From assembly GCA_024230435.1 (NCBI GenBank), contig JAAERL010001056.1, positions 1 through 32,414 of the forward strand: a stretch of DNA of 32,414 nt, in the 5' to 3' direction. Source of the stretch: Desulfobacteraceae bacterium. GTDB lineage: Bacteria; Desulfobacterota; Desulfobacteria; Desulfobacterales; Desulfosarcinaceae. The position numbers and the translations under genes were made by a program. Below, one piece after another: positions 15,954 through 22,942 of this stretch. The notes under the pieces are model-generated. The model did not search any database and was not told the DNA's origin. It saw only the letters and a list, made by a program, of their open reading frames with translations. Numbering within the stretch: the first letter of the stretch is position 1; the number at the start of each line of letters is the position of its first letter.

Positions 15954-17738
15954 ATGAAAGACACAACATCTGTCAAGAAATCAAAGAAGCAATTTAAAAA
16001 AAAAAGTATTCGAAAAACAGGCGCACGGTTGACGGTTTACGCGTTGGAAAAACTGCCCGTGCGCCATACTTTTGGCATTCCCGGGGTCCATGTCACCGAG
16101 CTTTACGATGAGTTGAGCCGATCCAAAAAAATTCGTCCCGTATTGGTGACTCATGAAGCGGGCGCGGCTTTTATGGCCGATGCTTTAAGCCGGACAACGG
16201 ATCATATCGGCGTGTTGGTCATTGTTCCGGCCGCAGGCGTTACCCATGCCATGAGCGGTATTGGAGAGGCCTTTTTAGCAGGTATTCCAATGCTGGTAAT
16301 TTCAGGAGGGGTGAGAAGGGATTGCCGTCATGCCTATCAATTGCATGATCTGGATTTGCAGCACCTGATGGAGCCGATTACCAAACAAAGCTATTTGATC
16401 CGGTCCCATCAAGATATTGTGTCAACTTTGTTTGAAGCCTATTCGGTGGCTGTATCCGGTGAGCCCGGACCGGTTTTTGTGGAGATTCCAGCGGATATTC
16501 TCCTATTCAAGGGTGATGCGGGGCATTTACCTGCCGGTGGTCCTGTAGTGCCCCTGCCGCCTGCGCCGGATAGGCAGTTAATACATACAGCGGCAAATTT
16601 GCTAAGGCAGGCCCGTAAGCCAGGTATGTTTTTGGGATGGGGCAGCCGTGATTGTCCGCAATATTCCATGCGGCTGGCTGAATTACTGCAAGCACCGGTG
16701 GCCACCACATTGCAAGGATTGAGTGTTTTTCCCGCAAATCATCCTTTGCACACCGGTATGGGATTTAGCAATGCTGCTGTTCCTGCCGCTGAGAACGCTT
16801 TTGCCGGCTGTGATTGCCTGTTGGCTGCAGGAACCCGCTTCAGCGAAATTCCAACAGGCGGCTATGGGGTGAAAGTGCCCGAAAACCTGATCCATATTGA
16901 TATCAATCCGATGGTTTTTCATAAAAATTATACGGCAAAAGTGGCCATCGAGGCCGAGGCCGGTGCTGCCTTGCAGGCGTTGCTGGAAAATTTGCAAACT
17001 TCACCGCCAACGATATGCAGGCAGGCTATCGAATCCAGAATTGCATCAGACAAGCTGCAGTATTTGGAAAGCTGGCGATCTTATAGAACGGATAAGATTA
17101 ATCCTGCTTTGTTTTTCGATTCCCTGCGTAAGCAGCTTGCCTCTGACGCCATTACCATTGCCGACGATGGAAACCACACCTTTCTTTGCGCTGAGCTATT
17201 AACCAACATAAAATCCAAACATTTTATCAGCCCATCGGATTTTAACTGCATGGGGTACTGTGTGCCTGCAGTCATCGGAGCAAAATTGGCCAATCCTGGA
17301 AAAACCGTAGTGGGCATTGTAGGTGATGGCGGGTTTTTAATGACCTGTATGGAAATTTTAACGGCATCCACTGAAAACCTGGGAGTTGTTTATTTTGTGT
17401 TTTATGACGGTGAATTAGCTCAGATTGCTCAAGGACAGAAAATTTCTTACAACCGCAAGACCTGTACCATCATAGGCAAGATCGGAATTGAAGGGGTGGC
17501 GGATGCCGTGGGTGCAACGTATTTAAATTTGAAAAACAATGAGCAAATTGATGGGATAATTACGCAGGCATTGGCCTTTTCAAAAAAAAATATGCCTGTA
17601 ATTGTGGATGTGAAGATAGACTACTCCAAGCGTACACGCTTTACCCGGGGCGTTGTCAATACAGTTTCAAGCCGCTTCCCGTTGGGTGAAAAAGTTAGGT
17701 TTATCGGGCGGGCGTTGATGAGAAAAGCGACCGGTTAG
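15954..17738 (+). CDS. ThDP-dependent enzyme, acetolactate-synthase large-subunit-like
   Basis: A 594-aa enzyme of the acetolactate synthase/benzoylformate decarboxylase superfamily. A Lys-rich N-terminal tail (~1-22) precedes the pyrimidine domain with the catalytic Glu68 in THEAGAAFMADALSR. The central domain follows (LGWGSRDCPQYSMRLAELL, HIDINPMVF). The diphosphate domain has GDGGFLM at 457-463. Where canonical family members read NN about 26 residues later, this protein has YD (484-485), so the usual Mg-ligand Asn is Asp. A ~35-residue basic C-terminal extension follows. Neither the acetolactate synthase small subunit nor other ilv genes are nearby, so a decarboxylase or carboligase on another 2-oxo acid is equally possible. 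AAAGGAG lies before the ATG. The TAG stop lies in the target duplication of the family-B element. Confidence 0.82.
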   Translation: MKDTTSVKKSKKQFKKKSIRKTGARLTVYALEKLPVRHTFGIPGVHVTELYDELSRSKKIRPVLVTHEAGAAFMADALSRTTDHIGVLVIVPAAGVTHAMSGIGEAFLAGIPMLVISGGVRRDCRHAYQLHDLDLQHLMEPITKQSYLIRSHQDIVSTLFEAYSVAVSGEPGPVFVEIPADILLFKGDAGHLPAGGPVVPLPPAPDRQLIHTAANLLRQARKPGMFLGWGSRDCPQYSMRLAELLQAPVATTLQGLSVFPANHPLHTGMGFSNAAVPAAENAFAGCDCLLAAGTRFSEIPTGGYGVKVPENLIHIDINPMVFHKNYTAKVAIEAEAGAALQALLENLQTSPPTICRQAIESRIASDKLQYLESWRSYRTDKINPALFFDSLRKQLASDAITIADDGNHTFLCAELLTNIKSKHFISPSDFNCMGYCVPAVIGAKLANPGKTVVGIVGDGGFLMTCMEILTASTENLGVVYFVFYDGELAQIAQGQKISYNRKTCTIIGKIGIEGVADAVGATYLNLKNNEQIDGIITQALAFSKKNMPVIVDVKIDYSKRTRFTRGVVNTVSSRFPLGEKVRFIGRALMRKATG

Positions 17739-17903
17739 GGTCTTGGAAGATACCAATATAGACGTTATTGCGCCGGATTTGGATTCGTTTTTCAAGGCGC
17801 GTCAATGGGTGCATACTCATTGTCTGTGCATATTGACGCAACATAACGAAACCGAATTTAAGGACAAGCATAAGTGGTATATTCGCATCTTCTACGGCCC
17901 TTA
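17735..17903 (+). mobile_element. MITE family B (complete)
   Basis: A 163-bp element from GGG (17738) to CCC (17900), flanked by TTA at 17735-17737 and 17901-17903. The inverted termini are GGGTCTTGGAAGATACC on the left and the complement of GCATCTTCTACGGCCC on the right. The interior shares TTCAAGGCGCG and TGCATACT with family A, so the two are related. The left TTA overlaps the TAG stop of the ThDP gene (17736-17738). Confidence 0.75.
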
Positions 17904-17937
17904 GATTAAACAATAATCGCCGTAAATCAGTTGCACT

Positions 17938-18107
17938 GTTTTGATAGGTGTGTCCCAATTTTTACGCATTTGCCGGGCGAAAATCGAAAAATGTCACGGC
18001 ATATAAACATAATTTTCAAGCATTTCCCCTGCATATTTCGTGTTTTCAGTGGCCGGTTTTGCCTTTCGATCTGTTTTGTGTAAAAGCTGAGACACACCCG
18101 TTTTGAT
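17938..18107. mobile_element. MITE-like family C with 8-bp target duplication
   Basis: GTTTTGAT occurs at 17938-17945 and again at 18100-18107. Between them lies a 154-bp segment with ends AGGTGTGTCCCA and TGAGACACACCC. The inverted termini match imperfectly for ~22 bp (GGTGTGTCYCARYTTTTACRCA). There is no coding sequence. This is the structure of a non-autonomous insertion sequence derivative from a family making 8-bp duplications. Confidence 0.7.
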
Positions 18108-18150
18108 GTATCCTGATGTTACAAAAAAGTTATGCAAAAAAGGTTATAAC

Positions 18151-18165
18151 GGCAACTAAGTTGCC
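18151..18165. promoter_or_regulatory. palindrome, candidate upstream activator site
   Basis: GGCAACTAAGTTGCC is a perfect palindrome with a single central base, about 96-110 bp upstream of the sigma-54 promoter, the usual position for an enhancer-binding-protein site. The cognate activator is not in the window. Confidence 0.5.
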
Positions 18166-18209
18166 AATGACCGTTGACCATAAAATCACAGTGTTTGACA
18201 AAAAAAAAA

Positions 18210-18223
18210 TAAATCTTTTGATA
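18210..18223 (-). promoter_or_regulatory. possible IHF-binding site
   Basis: Read on the minus strand, TATCAAAAGATTTA matches the IHF consensus WATCAANNNNTTR except at the last base. It lies between the palindrome and the sigma-54 promoter, where a DNA bend is expected. In A/T-rich DNA a chance match is easy. Confidence 0.3.
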
Positions 18224-18260
18224 ACGGCGCATTATTAAAAGGAAGATGTTTTTTTTCTTT

Positions 18261-18276
18261 TGGCATGTTGCTTGCA
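18261..18276 (+). promoter_or_regulatory. sigma-54 (RpoN) promoter
   Basis: TGGCATGTTGCTTGCA closely matches the -24/-12 consensus TGGCAC-N4-TTTGCA, with the invariant GG and GC separated by exactly 10 nt. Transcription would start near 18287 and run ~70 nt to the start of the small protein at 18358. Confidence 0.7.
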
Positions 18277-18357
18277 AACAACTAATACAAGGAAATCGGG
18301 AAAATTTATTGGTTTTTTAGCAAGAGAAAAAATGACATAAAAAATGGAGTGAATGAA

Positions 18358-18549
18358 ATGAAAGGATTACCTGTATACCGCAAAAATTTAAACCTTGAAA
18401 TTTTGTCAAAGATTATGAATAGTGTAGCCGTTAAATACGACTGCAGTATTAAATATAGCTCCTCCGATGAAGCTGTTCACTTTCATGGTGATACAGATTG
18501 TAAACGCCATATTGCTGAAGACACTATAGCATTGTTTAACGATAAATGA
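18358..18549 (+). CDS. 63-aa small protein downstream of a sigma-54 promoter
   Basis: I do not recognise this family. The protein is soluble with no signal peptide or membrane segment. A helical N-terminal half (LEILSKIMNSVAVKY) is followed by a strand-like region (CSIKYSSSDEAVHFHGD) and a final helix (CKRHIAEDTIALFND). It has two cysteines and three histidines, too few and too scattered to call a metal site. GGAG lies 8 nt before the ATG at 18358. A GTG three codons upstream is in frame but less likely. The sigma-54 promoter, with upstream palindrome and possible IHF site, implies expression that depends on an activator and a specific signal. A 38-aa frame overlaps its stop by ATGA. Confidence 0.7.
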   Translation: MKGLPVYRKNLNLEILSKIMNSVAVKYDCSIKYSSSDEAVHFHGDTDCKRHIAEDTIALFNDK

Positions 18550-18662
18550 CCATCAAGCCCTTAGACACACAGATATTCAAAGGTGTTATTCTTCTAATCG
18601 GCAGCCCCTCTTTTTGCATCAGCTTGGTAGCAAGATCTTTTACGAATTATTTTTCCTTCTGA
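18546..18662 (+). CDS. possible 38-aa ORF overlapping the small protein stop
   Basis: An ATG at 18546 overlaps the preceding TGA in an ATGA arrangement typical of translational coupling. The peptide begins MTIKPLDTQIFKGVILLIG and is moderately hydrophobic. It runs 16 nt into the 3' end of the convergent thx gene, which argues against it. It could be the start of a larger gene that has decayed. Confidence 0.2.
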   Translation: MTIKPLDTQIFKGVILLIGSPSFCISLVARSFTNYFSF

Positions 18663-18757
18663 TTTTTTTTATCTTTCTTAGACTTTTTAGGTCTGGACTT
18701 TCCTGTTGAACTACGCCATATTTTGCCTCGTTTGGTTCGGCGATCACCTTTGCCCAT
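18647..18757 (-). CDS. 30S ribosomal protein Thx
   Basis: A 36-aa, extremely basic protein beginning MGKGDRRTKRGKIWR, then GKSRPKKSKKDKK. It matches the small Thx/S31e-like ribosomal protein known from the Thermus 30S head and found in many bacteria. AGGAG lies 8 nt before the ATG. It is easily missed because of its size. It is convergent with the sigma-54-driven small gene and appears to be a single-gene unit. Confidence rests on the distinctive MGKGD-RT-RGKI-R start and the Lys/Arg-rich tail. Confidence 0.85.
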   Translation of the reverse strand: MGKGDRRTKRGKIWRSSTGKSRPKKSKKDKKNQKEK

Positions 18758-18956
18758 CAGTTTTACTCCTCGCTCCTCTTATACACTATATATGGTAGTA
18801 ATTGGTTAAATGCCGGTCCATTAATGGATGGCCGGACAGGCTTTTAAAAAACTCAATTACTAACATGAATGCGTTTTAAGGCCAAGCCTTATTTTGTTTT
18901 TATTTTATCGTTATCCGGTGCGCTTTTTTTACGCAATAACGGCTTTGGCGCAAAAC

Positions 18957-19133
18957 TTAGGCGATTGGCGCAAAAAAAATAACATCTTAACAGATACCAT
19001 ATTGGGCTTAGATTTTTTTCGTATTCAAGGCATGCCAAAGTTTGCATACTTTACGTATTCGAACCTTTGGCATAACACACAAGACGGGAAAAAGACATGC
19101 AAGATGATATATTATTTAACACAAATCGCCTTA
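18957..19133 (+). mobile_element. MITE family A, copy 4 (complete, diverged)
   Basis: A 171-bp element from GGCGATT (18960) to AATCGCC (19130), flanked by TTA at 18957-18959 and 19131-19133. The subterminal repeat has drifted (GATATATTATTT on the right), so this copy is older than copies 2 and 3. Confidence 0.85.
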
Positions 19134-19142
19134 GCTGTCTTG

Positions 19143-19172
19143 ATTCTAATCTGCCTTATTCTAATCCGCCTT
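19143..19172. repeat. two tandem 15-bp units
   Basis: ATTCTAATCTGCCTT and ATTCTAATCCGCCTT are adjacent, with one mismatch, just right of MITE copy 4 and over the 3' end of the possible minus-strand gene. Confidence 0.75.
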
Positions 19173-19419
19173 TTATGATTTTTCTTTTTTTTGCGCCCTT
19201 TTTCGGTATAGTATCGGAAGAAAATAGAGCTTTGTAACCTTTAAAACCCTTTTTATTATCAAAAAGCAAAATCAGGTTTGGCAAAGTCCGGCCTGTTTTC
19301 ATTTTGACCCGGTGCACATTTTCAACTAAAGATAAAAACAGAGGACAAGGAATAATGCCATCCGAAAATTGGGCTGATACATCGTGCAAAAGGCAAACTT
19401 TAAAGCCCCTGAGAGGCAT
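19156..19419 (-). CDS. possible small hypothetical gene or gene remnant
   Basis: An 87-aa frame from ATG 19419 with coding-like composition (FKVCLLHDVSAQFSDG..., TLPNLILLFDNKKGFKGYK) and a Lys-rich C-terminus. No Shine-Dalgarno sequence precedes the ATG. The frame stays open for about 26 codons upstream with plausible sequence (YPIAWFWRTFHF), so this may be the 3' part of a decayed gene. It fills most of the 394-bp gap between MITE copy 4 and cobT. I do not recognise it. Confidence 0.35.
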   Translation of the reverse strand: MPLRGFKVCLLHDVSAQFSDGIIPCPLFLSLVENVHRVKMKTGRTLPNLILLFDNKKGFKGYKALFSSDTIPKKGAKKRKIIKGGLE

Positions 19420-19527
19420 TTGCAAAATACGGAAATGGAAGGTCCGCCAAAACCAGGCAATCGGATAAAAATCAGCATAACTTGATCATGCGGTTGCCGA
19501 AAACGTATATTTTATGGAGGATATAAG

Positions 19528-20604
19528 ATGAATAGGCCGGAATTTATTGAGGAGATTATCGAGGGCATCAAACCTGTTAACCAAGCCTGGATGGAAAAGG
19601 CGCGAAAAAGGACGGCGCAACTGGTAATGCCTTACCGGGCTTTGGGGCGGCTGCATGACATTGCTGAAAAGATATGTGCTATTCAGCGGACCCTTGAGCC
19701 GGTTGTGGATATTAAAGGTGTTTTGGTCATGGCGGCGGATCATGGAGTCGCCACAGAAGGCATCAGCGTTTTTCCCCAGGAAGTAACAGCGTCGATGGTT
19801 ACCACATTTTTGGCAAACGGGGCTGGAATAAACGCCATGGCGCGTCATGTGGACGCGCAGGTTTGGGTTGTGGATATGGGTATTATTCCTGATCTGGATA
19901 TTAATTCCATAAAAGGCGGCCGTCGTCTGAAGGTCAAAAAGGTTGGAAATGGGACAGCATCTTTTACCGGCGGACCGGCGATGGACCGTTCCCAGGCAAA
20001 AAAAGCCATACTTACCGGATTCAATTTGGCAGGCAGCTTGTTTGAAGATGGCATCCAAGCCGTGTGCACGGGGGATATGGGAATCGGCAATACCACATCT
20101 TCATCTGCAATTGGCATGGCGATTACCGGCGCCGATGCGGACGAGATGGTGGGAGCGGGCACTGGCCTGGACAACAGCGGTTTGCAACATAAAAAGGAAG
20201 TGATCTTAAAGGGTCTTAAAGTCAATGAGCCCGAACCTGCAGACGGGCTGGATGTGTTAAGCAAGCTTGGAGGTTTTGAAATCGGCGGTATCGCCGGTGT
20301 GGTACTCGCCGGGGCCTACTATAGCAGACCTGTGATCATTGACGGATTTATCTCCACGGCGGGCGCTTTGATTGCGCATACTTTGTGCCCGGCGGTTACA
20401 GACTATCTTTTTGCCGGGCATCAGTCTGAAGAACCCGGCCATAAGCAGATGTTAAAACATCTGGATCTGAAGCCCATTCTGGATTTAGGGATGCGTTTAG
20501 GCGAGGGTACCGGCGCAGCATTGGCCGCGAGTGTTATGCAAGCTGCCGTGAAGGTTTTCAATGATGTGATGACCTTTGATGAGGCGGGCGTTGTGAAAGG
20601 TTGA
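19528..20604 (+). CDS. cobT: nicotinate-nucleotide:dimethylbenzimidazole phosphoribosyltransferase (CobT)
   Basis: Activates the lower-ligand base of cobalamin: transfers phosphoribose from nicotinate mononucleotide to 5,6-dimethylbenzimidazole (or another base) to give alpha-ribazole phosphate. The 358-aa length is typical. Family signatures are MAADHGVATEGISVFP (68-83), TGDMGIGNTTSSSA (181-194), GAGTGLDN (209-216) and GMRLGEGTGAALA, with the catalytic Glu near 326. GGAGG lies 7 nt before the ATG. No other cobalamin genes are nearby and I see no cobalamin riboswitch upstream. It may serve nucleotide-loop assembly or base salvage, with the rest of the pathway elsewhere. Convergent with the CPBP protease gene. 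Confidence 0.95.
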   Translation: MNRPEFIEEIIEGIKPVNQAWMEKARKRTAQLVMPYRALGRLHDIAEKICAIQRTLEPVVDIKGVLVMAADHGVATEGISVFPQEVTASMVTTFLANGAGINAMARHVDAQVWVVDMGIIPDLDINSIKGGRRLKVKKVGNGTASFTGGPAMDRSQAKKAILTGFNLAGSLFEDGIQAVCTGDMGIGNTTSSSAIGMAITGADADEMVGAGTGLDNSGLQHKKEVILKGLKVNEPEPADGLDVLSKLGGFEIGGIAGVVLAGAYYSRPVIIDGFISTAGALIAHTLCPAVTDYLFAGHQSEEPGHKQMLKHLDLKPILDLGMRLGEGTGAALAASVMQAAVKVFNDVMTFDEAGVVKG

Positions 20605-20653
20605 TGATATCTTCCAAGATTCTTGACTCAAGAACCCATTACCGGGATAGCTC

Positions 20654-21295
20654 TTAGATAGTAATGAAGGAAAGGCTGAAAAGAGCCAAATTGCCTGTTA
20701 CATGAATGACAACGGGCGTCATGAGGCTTCGTGTTTTCTCATAGGATAGCGCAAAAACAACACCACCGACAATTTGTGTGACGGGTATTTTGGCGGCATG
20801 CGGGATGACAAAAGCAGTAGTGCTTATGACTAATGCAAAAACTATTCCCCATCGGCGCAAATAAGTATACAAAAGGCCGCGAAAGCATATCTCTTCAGCA
20901 AAAGGGGCGATTAAACCGACTACCGCAAAAAGAAGAACTTGATCCACCGGGTTCTCGGGCAAAGGTATCCGCAGCAATAAGAACGGATTTTGTCCCGCAA
21001 TCCAGATGACACCCATTCCTGCGATGGCAATGATTGCAAAAACAATAGACCAGACGGCGCCCTTGCGCATGCCTTTGATCCATGCGCCGGGCGCCAAGCC
21101 GATTTTATTGAATCCGTCTTGCGAAAAGCCTATGAAAAAGAGAATACCTGCTGTTTCAATCAGGCGGGCAATCCCCACCAGAAGCAGCGGTTGCAGGATC
21201 TGCCTGGTTGCTGCCAGCCAAAGCAGTGTTTCAACCGCCAATATCAGTAAAGCCGATTGAAGCAGTGTGCTTAATTTGATTTTTTCTGGCGCCAT
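20654..21295 (-). CDS. CPBP family intramembrane glutamic protease
   Basis: A 213-aa polytopic membrane protein of the CAAX-protease/bacteriocin-processing (Abi) family. It has all three conserved motifs: EEICFRG (Glu-Glu-x3-Arg), FVIPH (Phe-x3-His) and HVTGN (His-x3-Asn). It has about six hydrophobic segments. Bacterial members have been linked to peptide processing, immunity and envelope functions; the substrate here is unknown. Its start lies inside the upstream gene (25-nt overlap with the 518-aa membrane protein gene), so the two are translationally coupled and probably work together. Confidence 0.85.
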   Translation of the reverse strand: MAPEKIKLSTLLQSALLILAVETLLWLAATRQILQPLLLVGIARLIETAGILFFIGFSQDGFNKIGLAPGAWIKGMRKGAVWSIVFAIIAIAGMGVIWIAGQNPFLLLRIPLPENPVDQVLLFAVVGLIAPFAEEICFRGLLYTYLRRWGIVFALVISTTAFVIPHAAKIPVTQIVGGVVFALSYEKTRSLMTPVVIHVTGNLALFSLSFITI

Positions 21296-22827
21296 CCCAA
21301 GCCCTTCATAGCATTATATCCATACCATTGCACGTACCAGTGACCGGTAGAGGTAAGTTTGTTTTGAATAATTTTAATCCCTATAGGATTTTTTCTACGG
21401 CTTAAGGCATAAAAAGCCTGGCAAACAACATTGGGATGGGAATCTGCGGTCAGGATGCTCAGATCCTGATAGGTATTTGCATTTCGGCTTATGGCTAAAG
21501 CCCTGGCCAGCCAATACCGTTCAACAACCTGGCCGCTTTTGAGCAGCGTCTTATAGGATGGATAATCGGCAATTTCCAGTTTTTGATTTTCAATTTGACG
21601 TAAAGCCCTCACCTTTTCAGGCCAGTTGCTGTTGTGCAGGATTTTTTCAATGTGATGTTTGGGAAAATCAGCCTGGACACCGCCTAAGACAGGGACAAAA
21701 AGTGCAATGCCGATGATCAGGCAAAGGCAACTTGTCACTTTTATTGTTTTGTCCGGATAAACCCAGATACGTATGATGGTGCTGAGAAAACCATAAAAAG
21801 CCAGATACAATAAGCAGGGAAAGCCTATTAGCAATCCTGCGAAGATAATTTTGCGAAATATACTAAGCCTGTCATTTTGATCGGAGAAACGACGAAACCA
21901 GGAGCCGGGATTTTTAAAAAACGCTTTTGCATCAACCACAAGTGGCTGTCCGCGTGCGGGAGTCAGAACAATCTCGTTTTTTGTTAGTTTGACTTGGATA
22001 TCCACAGGCATATCAGCTCTACTGGAAGTTAGCTCCAGGATCTGCCTGTTTGTCAAAAGCCGTTTTAAACGCAATGCGTTTTTATCCTCTTTTGCTATTT
22101 CTAACCGGCAGGTTTTCTGGAATTTTTGCCTGAAAGATTTAAATGCTTCTGCTGCATGAAGGGTATGCCGGTAGTAATAGCCATTGATGCTGCGCCCTAA
22201 TGAATTAGACAACAGAAGGTGATCCCGGACGATGATAAACAAATTGTTGCTGATCTGGGTGAACCACAATGCTGTCAGCAGTAGCAAAACAACCACAGGC
22301 AGCCACCATGCGGATTTATCCCTTTTATGGTTAGTTTCCGGTTTTGTGAAATAATGCGCAAGGGCTGTCACAGCCGGAGTGATGACCACGAAAAGGCTGG
22401 GATAGATGGTAAATCCTTTAAGGTTCACGGCAACGATCAGTCCCAGCCAGATGAGCGCCATAAAAATCAACGGATTGCGATTTTTGCCAGACAACCGGGT
22501 GTGCAGCTTGAGCACAGCCCAGGTAAGAAGCGTCAAACCAGCGCCAACGGATAGTGCATAAAATAGCCCGGCGGCTATGGCGTTTTTCAGGCTTGTCAGG
22601 CCTGCTGCCGCCGTTCCGGTCGGAATGGCCAGCCAGCCCGAATCGGTAACGGCTTCAAGACTGCGTTTCAAGTGCAAGTTTGATTGCCACACAAAAAGGG
22701 TTCCCAGAATTTGGGAGCCAAGCAGGCCGGTTATTATCGGCAGTATCGAAAAAAGCCAATCGGTCAGATTGCTTCTTGCGGATGCGCGTAAAAGCAAAAT
22801 ACCTTTGGGCATATAGGGGATTTTCAA
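21271..22827 (-). CDS. polytopic membrane protein with C-terminal HEAT-like region
   Basis: About 518 aa, unrecognised as a named family. The N-terminal ~190 residues contain roughly five hydrophobic segments (for example FSILPIITGLLGSQILGTLF and WWLPVVVLLLLTALWFT). Residues ~200-320 form a soluble loop, followed by two more membrane segments (IIFAGLLIGFPCLLYLAFYG, SCLCLIIGIALFVPVLGG). The last ~130 residues are helical pairs (VRALRQIENQKLEIADYPSY, YWLARALAISRN, VVCQAFYALSRRKNP) resembling HEAT repeats. The start is uncertain: TTG at 22827, or ATG at 22812 giving MPKGILLL. The overlap with the CPBP protease gene suggests a substrate or partner of that protease; this is inference. Confidence 0.65.
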   Translation of the reverse strand: MKIPYMPKGILLLRASARSNLTDWLFSILPIITGLLGSQILGTLFVWQSNLHLKRSLEAVTDSGWLAIPTGTAAAGLTSLKNAIAAGLFYALSVGAGLTLLTWAVLKLHTRLSGKNRNPLIFMALIWLGLIVAVNLKGFTIYPSLFVVITPAVTALAHYFTKPETNHKRDKSAWWLPVVVLLLLTALWFTQISNNLFIIVRDHLLLSNSLGRSINGYYYRHTLHAAEAFKSFRQKFQKTCRLEIAKEDKNALRLKRLLTNRQILELTSSRADMPVDIQVKLTKNEIVLTPARGQPLVVDAKAFFKNPGSWFRRFSDQNDRLSIFRKIIFAGLLIGFPCLLYLAFYGFLSTIIRIWVYPDKTIKVTSCLCLIIGIALFVPVLGGVQADFPKHHIEKILHNSNWPEKVRALRQIENQKLEIADYPSYKTLLKSGQVVERYWLARALAISRNANTYQDLSILTADSHPNVVCQAFYALSRRKNPIGIKIIQNKLTSTGHWYVQWYGYNAMKGLGWRQKKSN

Positions 22828-22905
22828 ATTCCAAGACCTTTATAGTTAAATTTTTTCATCTTCCTGAAAATATAGCCGATTTTTTTTAGTACGTCAAAAA
22901 TGCCC

Positions 22906-22936
22906 TTGACCTTCGGGCTGGGTGTTCTTATATACT
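22906..22936 (+). promoter_or_regulatory. candidate promoter of the sugar-nucleotide operon, near-leaderless
   Basis: TTGACC (22906-22911) is a -35 element, with TATATA (17-nt spacer) or TATACT (19-nt spacer, 22931-22936) as -10. Either would start transcription at about 22941-22943, at the ATG of gmd, where no Shine-Dalgarno sequence is present. Confidence 0.5.
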
Positions 22937-22942
22937 GTTAAT

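Noticed and set aside
19134-19527. Cobalamin riboswitch upstream of cobT
   Set aside because: I looked for the B12-box and the surrounding stems and found none. The interval is occupied by a possible minus-strand frame and a tandem repeat.
19486-20058. 190-aa minus-strand frame opposite cobT
   Set aside because: It lies entirely antisense to a clear CobT gene, has no family features, and reflects the base composition of the sense codons.
20620-20634. TTCTTGACTCAAGAA as a cobT terminator
   Set aside because: Six-bp A/T-rich stem without a U-tract, too weak to call a terminator.
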